DNA of 63,589 bases, from assembly GCA_002377585.1 (NCBI GenBank), contig DFQC01000031.1, forward strand, positions 1 through 63,589, in the 5' to 3' direction. The notes beneath the pieces were generated by a model. The model saw nothing but the letters and a program-made list of their open reading frames with translations, was not told the origin of the DNA and did no database searches. Position 1 is the first letter of the stretch. Each line of letters starts with the position of its first letter. Below are positions 28,309 through 37,456 of this stretch, one piece after another. The DNA is from Anaerolineales bacterium UBA3499 (lineage in GTDB: Bacteria > Chloroflexota > Anaerolineae > Anaerolineales > UBA11657). The translations under genes were made by a program, and so were the position numbers.

Positions 28309-28551
28309 ATGGAAAGTGATTCATTTGTAAAAATAATGTGGAAGCGTTGGCAACATTTTGGACAATTGATTGGCGATCTGTTTGCTAGGATTGTACTAAC
28401 AATCTTATTTTTTACTGTGCTTATGCCCTTCGGTATAGGCATAAGATTGTTTGGGGACCCGCTTAAGATGAAATCAGATGATCAAGCTACGTGTTGGATT
28501 GAATATTCTGCAGATGCACAAAATTTGACACAAAGTAGGAGACAGTTTTGA
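28309..28551 (+). CDS. Small SxtJ-like membrane protein, partner of carbamoyltransferase
   Basis: The product is 80 residues from ATG 28309, seven bases after the heparinase-like stop. AAGGTGAT about eight bases upstream serves as ribosome binding site. An upstream in-frame TTG (28261) lies inside the previous gene and is less likely. The sequence has a polar start, one hydrophobic segment (LTILFFTVLMPFGIGIRLFG, about residues 29-48) and a polar tail containing DPLKMK. The T/M-P-x-G and RLFG-DPL pattern recalls the SxtJ family encoded beside carbamoyltransferases in saxitoxin and glycan clusters. It overlaps the carbamoyltransferase gene start. Function is unknown; a membrane tether for the enzyme is plausible. 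Confidence 0.62.
   Translation: MESDSFVKIMWKRWQHFGQLIGDLFARIVLTILFFTVLMPFGIGIRLFGDPLKMKSDDQATCWIEYSADAQNLTQSRRQF
28536..28541 (+). promoter_or_regulatory. Ribosome binding site of the carbamoyltransferase gene
   Basis: AGGAGA ends nine bases before ATG 28551 and so supports that codon over the TTG one codon upstream. It lies within the coding region of the SxtJ-like gene, consistent with translational coupling. Confidence 0.5.
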
Positions 28552-30338
28552 TGAATATACTAGGATTGTCATGTTTTTATCATGATGCGGCAGCAGTTTT
28601 ACTGCAGGACGGTGATTTAGTGGCAGCTGCTGAAGAAGAACGTTTTAGTCGAGTGAAACATGATCATGGATTTCCAAAACATGCTATAAGTTATTGTTTG
28701 TCTGAAGGTGGTATTACTGCTCAAGATATAGATTATGTTGTGTTTTATGAAAAACCACTGCTGAAATTTGAGAGGATTTTGAGTAGCACTTTAGGTACAT
28801 ATCCGATGTCATGGGGTGTGTTTCGTGAATCTATGATTACCTGGTTCAATGACAAGTTGTGGATTAAAGGTCAGATTTTAGGAGAGCTTGGTATAGAGAC
28901 TGAGAAACTGTTATTTGTTGAGCATCATCTTTCACATGCCGCTAGTACTTTTTTTGCCTCTCCCTATAAAGAAGCCGCTATCCTAACTGTCGATGGGGTT
29001 GGTGAATGGACTACTACCACGATTGGTAAGGCCACTGCTGATTGGGATGGGAGTGGAGAAAATAAGATTGATCTGTTAAATGAAATTAGGTATCCTCATT
29101 CGTTAGGACTATTATATTCTGCATTTACAGCATTTTTGGGGTTTAGAGTCAACAATGGAGAATATAAGGTCATGGGTATGGCTCCCTATGGCAAACCTAC
29201 TCGGATCGAGGACGTTCACAAAGTGATTAGGGTCGCAGCGGATGGAAGTTTTGATCTCGATATGGATTATTTTAGTTTCCATCGGTCAACCAATAGAGCA
29301 TTTTCTTCTAAGTTTGAACAACTTTTTGGTGAACCTCGAGTACATGATTCAGTTTTTTATACTCCTACTACACATCCAAATGGAGACCATCCAGATTGGG
29401 ACAGAGATGTAGCTGCGATTAATCAAAACTATGCTGATATTGCAGCTAGTATACAAGCTGTTACAGAGGACACTTTGTTGAAGATGTGTGAAAACGCCTA
29501 TGATACAACAGGATCCAATAATTTGTGTCTAGCTGGAGGGGTCGCATTGAATAGCGTGGCTAATGGGCGGATTATGAGGGAATCGTCGTTTGATAGCGTA
29601 TTTGTGCAGCCAGCTCCGGGCGATTCAGGTGGTGCTTTAGGAGCAGCTCTCTACGCTCACCATGTGTTGCTTGGGAATAAACGTAAGTTTGTTCAGGAGC
29701 ATGCGTATTTGGGTAAGCAATATACTGCTGATGAAATCAAGAATACTTTGGATAATGCAGGAATATATTATAAACATTTTGATAATGATGATGTGATGGC
29801 TGAATCTATGGCAAGTGACCTCAATGAAGGTAAGGTCATTTCGGTAGCACGGGGTCGTTTTGAGTGGGGTCCTAGAGCACTTGGAAACCGCTCCATTTTA
29901 GCTGACCCGCGCCGGGATGAAATGAAAGAGATTGTCAATACGAAAATTAAATTTAGAGAGCCTTTCCGGCCTTTTGCACCTGCCATATTAGAGAGATTTG
30001 CGTCAGATTATTACCAGTTGTCTGATGCAGAAAAATTATACCCACTTCGTTATATGTTGGCTGTATATCCGACAAAAGATGACAAAGGTAGCAATATACC
30101 CGCAGTTACTCACTTTGGAGGTACTGGACGTGTTCAGACAGTGCGTAATGAATGGAATACTCTTTACCATAGCGTGATTGAGAAGTTTTGGGAGAAAACG
30201 GGTGTTCCAGTTGTGTTGAATACTTCATTCAACCTTCGAGGTGAGCCTATAGTTAATACTCCATCAGATGCAATTAGCACTTTTTCTCGTAGCGGAATTG
30301 ATTCATTGTATTTAGGTAATTATTTGATAAAAAAATGA
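28551..30338 (+). CDS. Carbamoyltransferase (NodU/CmcH/TobZ family)
   Basis: The 595-residue protein has both family domains. The N-terminal ASKHA/Kae1-like domain starts NILGLSCFYHDAAAVL and has the metal-binding histidines in VEHHLSHAASTFF. SVANG-type and PAPGDSGGALGAALYA nucleotide contacts follow. The C-terminal YrdC-like half has ARGRFEWGPRALGNRSILADPR and VLNTSFNLRGEPIV. These enzymes make carbamoyl-adenylate from carbamoyl phosphate and ATP and move the carbamoyl group to a hydroxyl, here probably of a sugar. The length fits the family. It overlaps the SxtJ-like gene and is 10 bp upstream of the two-domain oxidoreductase. Confidence 0.93.
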   Translation: MNILGLSCFYHDAAAVLLQDGDLVAAAEEERFSRVKHDHGFPKHAISYCLSEGGITAQDIDYVVFYEKPLLKFERILSSTLGTYPMSWGVFRESMITWFNDKLWIKGQILGELGIETEKLLFVEHHLSHAASTFFASPYKEAAILTVDGVGEWTTTTIGKATADWDGSGENKIDLLNEIRYPHSLGLLYSAFTAFLGFRVNNGEYKVMGMAPYGKPTRIEDVHKVIRVAADGSFDLDMDYFSFHRSTNRAFSSKFEQLFGEPRVHDSVFYTPTTHPNGDHPDWDRDVAAINQNYADIAASIQAVTEDTLLKMCENAYDTTGSNNLCLAGGVALNSVANGRIMRESSFDSVFVQPAPGDSGGALGAALYAHHVLLGNKRKFVQEHAYLGKQYTADEIKNTLDNAGIYYKHFDNDDVMAESMASDLNEGKVISVARGRFEWGPRALGNRSILADPRRDEMKEIVNTKIKFREPFRPFAPAILERFASDYYQLSDAEKLYPLRYMLAVYPTKDDKGSNIPAVTHFGGTGRVQTVRNEWNTLYHSVIEKFWEKTGVPVVLNTSFNLRGEPIVNTPSDAISTFSRSGIDSLYLGNYLIKK

Positions 30339-30348
30339 TAAGGATTGC

Positions 30349-32502
30349 ATGGCAATGAAACAAGTATTTTTTGATGGTAAAGGAAATTTGCATGTAAAAG
30401 ATGTTCCTAGTCCATCCATTGTGTCTGGAAGTATATTAGTTCAAAATGCCAGTTCGCTGATTTCAACTGGTACTGAAGCCATGGCCCTGTCAGGTGGAGG
30501 AAGTCTACTAGGTAGTGCTCTGAGAAGGCCAGAACTAGTGCGGCGTGGTCTTAAGCTCATAGCGGATAGGGGTATCAAAAATGCATTAAGGATAATAAAA
30601 GATGCTTCTGAGAGTTGGTATCCTTTAGGTTATAGTTCTGCAGGTACAGTAATTCAGGTTGGAGATGGTGTGAAAGGTTTTGTAGTAGGCGATCGTGTGG
30701 CTTGTGCAGGTGCAGGTTATGCCAACCATGCAGATATTATTTCTGTGCCAAGTAATCTTGCAGTTAAGGTCCCTAGTAGCATTGCTCTGCGTGAGGCTTG
30801 TTTTGCGACTGTAGGTGCTATAGCTATGCAAGGTGTGCGACGTGCTGGCCCGACTTTGGGAGAGAATGTAGTAGTAATGGGTACTGGTTTAATTGGACTT
30901 CTTACTGCGCAAATTCTACGAACAAATGGTTGCACAGTGATTTGTATGGATCTGTCAGAGTCTCGATTAGCAATAGCTAAAGATTTGGGGTTTGAAAACG
31001 TGTTGCTAGCAGGAACTGATAGTGCAACTCAGTCTGTACTAGATTTAACAGAAAATGCTGGTGCGGATGCTGTGATTGTTACTGCGGCAACCAGGTCTTC
31101 TCGACCAGTCAATGATGCATTCGCAATGTGTCGAGAGCGAGGGCGAGTCGTTATCGTAGGAGCTGTTGGAATGGAATTAGAGCGCGAAGAGTACTATCGT
31201 AAAGAAATCGACTTACGTATTTCGCGATCGTATGGTCCTGGACGTTATGATTCAGACTATGAGGAAAAGGGATTGACTTATCCATTAGGCTATGTAAGGT
31301 GGACTGAGACTAGGAATTTAGAAGCATTTTTGGGTTTGTTGGCTTTAGGCAATGTCAAAGTTGATCAGTTAATTAGCTCAGAATATTCAATTGATCAAGC
31401 AATGTTAGCCTATGATGAGGCTACAGGCGATGATACAGAAGTAATTGGTGTAATGTTGACTTACCCGGAACATCAGACAGCTGAGAAAGTAGACAAAACT
31501 TGGCGACTACCTTCAGTTATTAATGCTAGAGATGATCGCGTAAAGTTAATGCTGGTTGGCCCTGGACATTTTGCTAGAGCAATTCATTTGCCTAATCTGA
31601 AAGTATTATCGAAAAAAGTGGTAGTGCAGGCAGTAGTTAGTGGTACAGGTGGTAGTGCTAGGCAGACCGCTGAAAAGATGAGTGCTCCTGTAGCTTCTAC
31701 TGACATCTCTGAAGTAATTTTGAATGAAGATGTAGATGCTGCACTGATTGCGACTAGACATAACTTGCACAGTCAGCAATGCATTGCAGCTGCCGAAGCT
31801 GGAAAGCATATATTTGTTGAAAAGCCGCTTGGCTTAAGTGTTGACGAATGTATTGAAGTTTTGCAAGCGGTCGAAAAAGCGCAGGTATTGTGCACTGTTG
31901 GTTTTAATCGTAGGTTCAGCTCTTTGTCTATGAGTTTGCGGGATAGTCTATCAAATGTAACTGGTCCTAAACAGATTATATATAGGGTCAATGCCGGCAG
32001 ATTACCTCAAGGACATTGGTTGCTTGACCCTGCAGTAGGAGGTGGACGTTTAATTGGTGAGGGTTGTCATTTCTTTGATTTCATGTCTTGGATGTTGAAT
32101 AGCGATGCTGTGTCAGTAACAGCACAGTCTACTGGAGATTCATCGGATGATGTTTCAGTCGTAGTTAAATATAATGATGGTAGCGTTGGTACTCTTATAT
32201 ATACCGATTTGGGAAGTGTAGATTTCTCTAAGGAGCGAATTGAGATTTATGCAGGTGGAGGAATCGGAGTGATTGACGATTTTCGTTCACTGTCATTGCA
32301 TAGGTTGCCAGGAACGTCGCGGAAATTACGTATTGTAGACAAAGGTTACTTAGCTCTACTAGATAATTTTCTGAGTGCAGTCCGCGGGGACGAATCATTG
32401 TGTGTGAATGCATTAGATGGTCTGAATGCCACATTATGTGCACAGGCAGCGCTAGAATCTTTGTCTTCTGAAAAAAGAGTGTCTATAAAGTCCTATCTCT
32501 AG
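30349..32502 (+). CDS. Bi-domain oxidoreductase: zinc-type alcohol dehydrogenase fused to Gfo/Idh/MocA
   Basis: The 717-residue fusion starts with an MDR/alcohol dehydrogenase-like domain (about residues 1-365): GYSSAGTVIQVGDGVKGFVVGDRVA, then the Rossmann motif VVMGTGLIGLL. A Gfo/Idh/MocA domain follows (about 400-717) with LMLVGPGHFARAIHLPNL, HIFVEKPLGLSVDECI and CTVGFNRRFS, the last two being the NAD and catalytic Lys regions. The fusion is a recognised family that recurs in bacterial glycan clusters, usually next to a heparinase II/III-like gene, as here. It probably oxidises or epimerises a sugar or sugar nucleotide in two steps. The reaction is not established to my knowledge. Confidence 0.88.
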   Translation: MAMKQVFFDGKGNLHVKDVPSPSIVSGSILVQNASSLISTGTEAMALSGGGSLLGSALRRPELVRRGLKLIADRGIKNALRIIKDASESWYPLGYSSAGTVIQVGDGVKGFVVGDRVACAGAGYANHADIISVPSNLAVKVPSSIALREACFATVGAIAMQGVRRAGPTLGENVVVMGTGLIGLLTAQILRTNGCTVICMDLSESRLAIAKDLGFENVLLAGTDSATQSVLDLTENAGADAVIVTAATRSSRPVNDAFAMCRERGRVVIVGAVGMELEREEYYRKEIDLRISRSYGPGRYDSDYEEKGLTYPLGYVRWTETRNLEAFLGLLALGNVKVDQLISSEYSIDQAMLAYDEATGDDTEVIGVMLTYPEHQTAEKVDKTWRLPSVINARDDRVKLMLVGPGHFARAIHLPNLKVLSKKVVVQAVVSGTGGSARQTAEKMSAPVASTDISEVILNEDVDAALIATRHNLHSQQCIAAAEAGKHIFVEKPLGLSVDECIEVLQAVEKAQVLCTVGFNRRFSSLSMSLRDSLSNVTGPKQIIYRVNAGRLPQGHWLLDPAVGGGRLIGEGCHFFDFMSWMLNSDAVSVTAQSTGDSSDDVSVVVKYNDGSVGTLIYTDLGSVDFSKERIEIYAGGGIGVIDDFRSLSLHRLPGTSRKLRIVDKGYLALLDNFLSAVRGDESLCVNALDGLNATLCAQAALESLSSEKRVSIKSYL

Positions 32503-32578
32503 TGTGAGTTATCATTTCCATATGACAAAGTTTCAAATATTCAGCATCACTCCGTCAATATTGTTTATTTGTTAGAGG

Positions 32579-33769
32579 ATGATTACTGGCAAGGACATAC
32601 TTATTCTTTCAACCCAAGATTGGGATGCTTTACCTACAAGAAAACATCACTGGGCGCGGAAGTTAGCATCTCGTGGTAACAGAGTTGTTTATGTAGAGCA
32701 ACAAATGCACATATTAGGATGGTTGGCGGACATTGGAAATCACCCCAAGCGTCTGTGGTCATGGATGAATGGTCCGCGGATTGTGTCTGACGGTTTATGG
32801 GTATTTACATTGCCAATTGTGCTTCCATTTTTCCAAGTTTTTAGATTGGTAAATTCTTTGAATAACGTACTGTTATCCCCAATTATTAGATGGGCACTAC
32901 TGAGGATTGGTTTTGATATTGATGTCTTGTGGGTATACACGCCACATTCTGCTGGTTTGATAGGTAGATTAGGTGAGGAATTTGTTGTATATGAATGCGT
33001 TGATGATTTTACCGCTACACGTGGCCTTGTTCGCAGTTCTACCATAGGGGCATTGGAACAAGACCTATTGAGTATGGTTGACCAAGTGATTGTTACACAC
33101 GCTGGTTTACAGCAAGCTAAATCTGGAATTTCTCGTAGATTAGCTCTAATACCAAATGGAGCTGACTTAAAACATTTTTCTCTTGCTGTTCATCAGGATA
33201 CCGTACCGCCCAAGGAAGTGTCTGGATTGCCCAAACCCGTGATTGGGTTTCATGGCTGGATTCAATATTGGATAGATTTTGATTTGATTGCATATGCTGC
33301 TCGCAAACGTCCAGATTGGTCATTTGTATTTATTGGGCCTATTGAACCTCTAGCTCGCGTCAATAAGGTTCGAAGCTTATCAAATGTTCATTTTTTAGGT
33401 AAAATGCCATACGAAAATATACCAGCATTAATTGCTGGATTTGATGTCTGTATTAATCCGTTTGTGATTGACAAATTGTCAGATACTGTTAGTCCTATAA
33501 AATTATATGAGTATTTGGCATCAGGTAAGCCAGTTGTTTCGGTTGATATGCCGGCTGCTAGAGAATTTGCTGATTTGATTTCTATTGTGCATACACCTGG
33601 TGAATTTGTTAGTGCGTTGGAAGAGCAAATAAGCTCGAATGAAAAAGAAACAGTTGTGCATGATATGGAAGCACGCCAGAAAGCTGTTGCAAACTATTCG
33701 TGGGATGCTCGTTTTAAGCAGGTTGAGGATGTGGTTGGGAATAGTATGGTAAGTAAAGCTGAAACGTAA
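32579..33769 (+). CDS. GT4-like glycosyltransferase (TuaH-like)
   Basis: The 396-residue protein begins KDILILSTQDWDALPTRKHHWARKLASRGNRVVYVEQ, an N-terminus typical of TuaH-like enzymes of teichuronic acid and related clusters. VLWVYTPHSAGLIG and VYECVDDFTA follow. The C-terminal half has VIGFHGWIQYWIDFDLI and D-TVSPIKLYEYLASGKPVVSVD, the TuaH form of the donor motif. Start ATG 32579 overlaps a GAGG ribosome binding site. A 76-bp gap precedes it. No membrane segments are seen. Donor and acceptor are unknown. Confidence 0.8.
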   Translation: MITGKDILILSTQDWDALPTRKHHWARKLASRGNRVVYVEQQMHILGWLADIGNHPKRLWSWMNGPRIVSDGLWVFTLPIVLPFFQVFRLVNSLNNVLLSPIIRWALLRIGFDIDVLWVYTPHSAGLIGRLGEEFVVYECVDDFTATRGLVRSSTIGALEQDLLSMVDQVIVTHAGLQQAKSGISRRLALIPNGADLKHFSLAVHQDTVPPKEVSGLPKPVIGFHGWIQYWIDFDLIAYAARKRPDWSFVFIGPIEPLARVNKVRSLSNVHFLGKMPYENIPALIAGFDVCINPFVIDKLSDTVSPIKLYEYLASGKPVVSVDMPAAREFADLISIVHTPGEFVSALEEQISSNEKETVVHDMEARQKAVANYSWDARFKQVEDVVGNSMVSKAET

Positions 33770-33784
33770 AGAGATTTATTATCT

Positions 33785-34525
33785 GTGATATCGATGATTG
33801 ATACAAAGATATTAGTAATCATTCCTGCTTATAATGAACAAGCTAGTATAGCAAGAGTGATAGAGCGTGTTAAAGAAAGTGCTCCGGCAGCAGATATAGT
33901 TGTAATAAATGATGGTTCTCATGATGCTACTTCTTTGGTAGCTTACGAATCTGGTGCAAAGGTCATTTCTCTCCCATATAATCTGGGTATAGGTGCTGCA
34001 GTGCAGACTGGTTTTATACTAGCTCAGGCTGGGAATTATGAGATTGCTGTGCAAGTTGATGGCGATGGACAGCATGATCCCGCAGAAATAGAGGTGCTAA
34101 TAAGCCGATTGCTTGCAGATGAATCTGACGTGGTAGTGGGTTCTAGATATATAGATGATCGTGGTTATGTTACTCCATGGCCGCGTTTGCTGGGAACCAA
34201 GATTTTGGCTGCATATGTTTCGATGCTTGGTGGGCAAAAATTTTCCGATACTACATCAGGTTTTCGTGCTAGCAACAGGCGCGCAATCGAAATTTGTGCT
34301 GAAAATTATCCGGCTGATTATCCTGAACCTGAATCGCTTCTCACATTTCGCAAGATAGGCTTAAGGGTGTCTGAAGTACCTGTTCATATGAACAAGCGAT
34401 ATGGCGGAAAGAGTTCAATAACACCGTTTTGGTCAGCTTATTACATGATTAAAGTTATTTTGGCTGTGACCATTTTAGCACTTCGTCGTGCACCGCGAAC
34501 CGAGGATACATCATATGTTCACTGA
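33785..34525 (+). CDS. Polyprenyl-phosphate-sugar synthase-like glycosyltransferase family 2
   Basis: The 246-residue protein is a dolichyl-phosphate-mannose-synthase-like GT2. It contains ILVIIPAYNEQASIARVI, IVVINDGSHDATS, LPYNLGIGAAVQTGF and the DXD region AVQVDGDGQHDPAEI (about residues 93-107), then YGGKSSITPFW. The GTG at 33785 opens the frame, while ATG 33797 is an alternative start four codons in. A hydrophobic C-terminus may reach the membrane. It overlaps the DUF2304 gene, which itself overlaps a GT-C gene. That order is typical for a lipid-linked sugar donor module. Confidence 0.85.
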   Translation: MISMIDTKILVIIPAYNEQASIARVIERVKESAPAADIVVINDGSHDATSLVAYESGAKVISLPYNLGIGAAVQTGFILAQAGNYEIAVQVDGDGQHDPAEIEVLISRLLADESDVVVGSRYIDDRGYVTPWPRLLGTKILAAYVSMLGGQKFSDTTSGFRASNRRAIEICAENYPADYPEPESLLTFRKIGLRVSEVPVHMNKRYGGKSSITPFWSAYYMIKVILAVTILALRRAPRTEDTSYVH

Positions 34526-34892
34526 TAGACTTACATTACTGGTATTTATTGCTGCATTAGGACTTCTGTTATTGGTGCTAGAAATGGTCAGACGGAGGGC
34601 TCTTGCAGAGAAGTATTCTCTATTGTGGCTAATAATGTCCGCAGTGATACTCTTGTTAGCTATTGCACGTCCAGCGTTAGATACTATTGCTCCTATGCTT
34701 GGCATATACTATGCTCCTTCAGCGCTTTTTGTTGCGGGATTTGTGGGATTGCTTGTTATCCTTCTATACTTTTCTGCAGTTATTACTCAACTAACGCGTG
34801 AGGCTCGAATTGCCGCTCAACATATTGGTATATTACGAGAGCGTGTGGATGAATTAGAAAAGAGTAGACAAAAGTTGTCTGATGAAAAATGA
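34515..34892 (+). CDS. DUF2304 membrane protein
   Basis: From ATG 34515 the protein has 125 residues. The open frame extends nine codons further up, into the GT2 gene, but ATG 34515 directly precedes the conserved start. Three hydrophobic segments (about residues 6-24, 36-58, 66-90) flank RRRALAEKYSLLWLIMS, the hallmark of DUF2304, and a charged coiled-coil tail follows (LRERVDELEKSRQKL). DUF2304 proteins are regularly encoded next to dolichyl-phosphate-mannose-synthase-like GT2 genes and GT-C enzymes, as here. They may be membrane partners of the synthase. It overlaps its neighbours by 11 bp on each side. Confidence 0.82.
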   Translation: MFTDRLTLLVFIAALGLLLLVLEMVRRRALAEKYSLLWLIMSAVILLLAIARPALDTIAPMLGIYYAPSALFVAGFVGLLVILLYFSAVITQLTREARIAAQHIGILRERVDELEKSRQKLSDEK

Positions 34893-36267
34893 ATTTCAAG
34901 TTTCTCAAAAACTTAATATAAAAACCCAGGAATTATTGAATCCGCGTCAGAGTCGCACACTGTTGTTTACAGTATGTTTGTCCCTAATTCTGCGTTTAAT
35001 CTGGATTTTGTTCTTAGATCCCGAACCCAGACTGGTTGGTGGTGATGGTCCCTTTTATTTGCAAGTGGGTGACAATGTTGCTAGAGGATTGGGACTAACA
35101 TATGGTAACGATCCAGTTGGTGTAGTTGGACCTGTATATCCTGCCTATTTAGCGTTACTTCAAATAGTTTTTGGGTTTGAAAATGTGGTTATTGTTGCAA
35201 GACTAGGTCAGGCTTTGATGGGTGCTATCTTGTCATTACTAGTATTTGATTTGGGTAGGCGATGCATTCGATTGGAGGTTGGTATTGCAGCGGCAGTATT
35301 ATTAGCAATTGACTTGCGTTTCATTGTGGAAAGTGGATCAGTATCTACGGAAAGTTTGCTAACAATATTGTTAATGCTCAGCATATGGTTATATGTGGTA
35401 GCTATTGAGAGAGATAATATCAGAATGTGGATATTTGTAGGTGTTTCCACAGGCATTACCACACTAACGCGTGGCATAGTCCAGTTATTACCATTTATAT
35501 TTCTTTTACATTTGTTTTTGTTGAGGAAAGAGTTGCGCATATGGCGTGCGTGGGTGTGTTTGGTGTTGGGATTTGCTATAGTGGTCACACCATGGATAAT
35601 GCGGAACTGGGTAGTGTTTGGGAGTCCTACAATTGTACAAGGTGGAGCAGCACATTTTTGGATGGGTTCGCAAGGAGATGGTCGGTCATTCAGAAGACAA
35701 GAAATGCTGGATAAGATTTATGATTTACGTATAGGAAATGGTGGTGCTGATCGATATAGATATATCAATGATGCGATCAACATAATAATTTCGGATCCGA
35801 TAGGCTTCTTGAGTTTAAGAACAGCCAGATTGAGTGAGGCTTATCTGCAGCCATTTGGGACAGTAGCTGTTGGTGTGGTTTTTGGTAATGAAAGTATCAA
35901 GGATATGGCATCTAGCAATTCAGCTGGTTCTCTGTTGGATACGATTAGATCGCCTGCTTTTTTCCCAAAACTGTGGATATATATCATTCATTATTGTTCT
36001 ATTGCATCATCAGTACTATATATGGTTGTACAGAGACGAAAATACTTGCAATGGAGTATTTTAGCGATTGTAATTTTGTGTTTTAGTGGATTTTATGCTA
36101 TTTTGACCATTATTCCACGTTATATATTTCCTATCATGCCACTGTATTTAATTATGGCATCATATGTGATAGTAGATGTAGGTTATAGAAGCAGAAAATT
36201 TATTAGGCCAATGTTGAATCGCGACTCGTCTGATGCTACTTCCTCAACTCAGGTGCCTAGGCTGTGA
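34882..36267 (+). CDS. GT39-like membrane glycosyltransferase (GT-C)
   Basis: The 461-residue protein has around nine to ten hydrophobic segments. PRLVGGDGPFYLQVGDNVARG (about residues 50-70) forms the acidic first loop expected for PMT-like GT-C enzymes, and VGPVYPAYLALLQIVFG continues the pattern. The N-terminal 30 residues are polar. Overlap with the DUF2304 gene (11 bp) and proximity to a lipid-phosphate-sugar synthase suggest that the three form a donor-synthesis-and-use unit. Acceptor is unknown. It overlaps the next gene by 4 bp. Confidence 0.8.
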   Translation: MKNEFQVSQKLNIKTQELLNPRQSRTLLFTVCLSLILRLIWILFLDPEPRLVGGDGPFYLQVGDNVARGLGLTYGNDPVGVVGPVYPAYLALLQIVFGFENVVIVARLGQALMGAILSLLVFDLGRRCIRLEVGIAAAVLLAIDLRFIVESGSVSTESLLTILLMLSIWLYVVAIERDNIRMWIFVGVSTGITTLTRGIVQLLPFIFLLHLFLLRKELRIWRAWVCLVLGFAIVVTPWIMRNWVVFGSPTIVQGGAAHFWMGSQGDGRSFRRQEMLDKIYDLRIGNGGADRYRYINDAINIIISDPIGFLSLRTARLSEAYLQPFGTVAVGVVFGNESIKDMASSNSAGSLLDTIRSPAFFPKLWIYIIHYCSIASSVLYMVVQRRKYLQWSILAIVILCFSGFYAILTIIPRYIFPIMPLYLIMASYVIVDVGYRSRKFIRPMLNRDSSDATSSTQVPRL

Positions 36268-37454
36268 ATCGGATTGTGCATATTATCAAGGCAACGGGAA
36301 TAGCTGGGGCAGAACAGCATTTAATTACTATGTTGCCAGAGTTAGATCAACGCAATTTTGATATTTGTATCATTGTGCTGACTGAACCCAAAAAACCTGC
36401 TGACAAACTTTTCCTTGCATTGGAGCAGGCCGGTGTGACTAGTGAAAGAATGATTATTAATAGCCATGTTGATCCGAGTTTAGTGGTGAGGCTAGTACGT
36501 AGATTGCGTGGTTTAGATCCATCTATAGTACATACACACCTAATTCATGCTGATCTTTACGGTACTATAGCTGCTAGGATAGCAGGTGTGCGAGCAATAA
36601 TATCATCGCGTCACAATGATGATCCTTTTCGGTCTAATTGGCCACTGTCGATTTTGCTAAGACTAGTCAATAGATATACTAATCGTTTTATAGCTATATC
36701 TGACAGAGTCAGAGTTTTCACTATTGAGAATGAGAAAGTGCCAGCTTCTGTGGTTGATACCGTCTACTATGGTTTGCCAGTTTATGAACACGACGAGGGG
36801 CAAGTTGTTGATGCGCGAACCGAATTCGGTCTGTCTAAGGGTCCGCTATTAGTATGTGCGGCTCGTCTGACTGAACAGAAGGGTCATAAATGGTTGCTTA
36901 AAGCTTTTAAATCTGTTGTTGATCAATTTCCTGAGGCATCATTACTTTTGCTGGGGGATGGGCCTTTACGAGAGCACTTAGAAGATACTGTAATCAATCT
37001 AGGTATTTCAAACCATGTTAGGTTTGCAGGTTGGCGTACAGATGTAATGGAAATTTTACCTAGTACAGATTTGTTTGTGCTAGCTTCAGAATGGGAAGGT
37101 TTGGGTTTAGTGCTATTAGAAGCTATGTCTTTGTCTCTATCTATTGTTGCAACTGAGGTAGGAGGTATTCCGGAAGTAGTTGTGGATGGCGAAACTGGTT
37201 GGTTAGTACAATCTAAAGATAGTGATGCACTTGCTGGTAGTATACTTGCAGCATTAAGGTCACCTAACAAAATGTTAGAGTGTGGTCGAATGGGAAAGTT
37301 GCGAGTGCAGAATATATTTTCAGTCGAAAAAATGATTATTGATACTGAGAAGATATATAATCTACTGCTTACACAAATATTTGGCGTTAACACTGTGGAT
37401 TCTAGAGATGATGTATCTTCTGGGTATGAAGGCATAAATAAGGATATGGTGTAA
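36264..37454 (+). CDS. GT4-family glycosyltransferase
   Basis: The 396-residue GT-B protein begins at a GTG (36264) overlapping the previous stop. IVHIIKATGIAGAEQHLITML gives the glycine loop, VHTHLIHADLYGTIAARIAGV the acceptor-side strand, and LLVCAARLTEQKGHKWLLKAF the donor domain. The canonical donor motif is E-GLGLVLL-E, followed by AMSLSLSIVATEVGGIPEVV. The Cys-Gly pair usually following AMA is replaced by Leu-Ser. It ends 2 bp before the epimerase gene. Sugar specificity is not predictable. Confidence 0.87.
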   Translation: MNRIVHIIKATGIAGAEQHLITMLPELDQRNFDICIIVLTEPKKPADKLFLALEQAGVTSERMIINSHVDPSLVVRLVRRLRGLDPSIVHTHLIHADLYGTIAARIAGVRAIISSRHNDDPFRSNWPLSILLRLVNRYTNRFIAISDRVRVFTIENEKVPASVVDTVYYGLPVYEHDEGQVVDARTEFGLSKGPLLVCAARLTEQKGHKWLLKAFKSVVDQFPEASLLLLGDGPLREHLEDTVINLGISNHVRFAGWRTDVMEILPSTDLFVLASEWEGLGLVLLEAMSLSLSIVATEVGGIPEVVVDGETGWLVQSKDSDALAGSILAALRSPNKMLECGRMGKLRVQNIFSVEKMIIDTEKIYNLLLTQIFGVNTVDSRDDVSSGYEGINKDMV

Positions 37455-37456
37455 AG

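Noticed and set aside
34488..34514. Longer N-terminus for the DUF2304 protein
   Set aside because: The nine additional codons overlap the GT2 gene and are not hydrophobic. ATG 34515 fits the family start.
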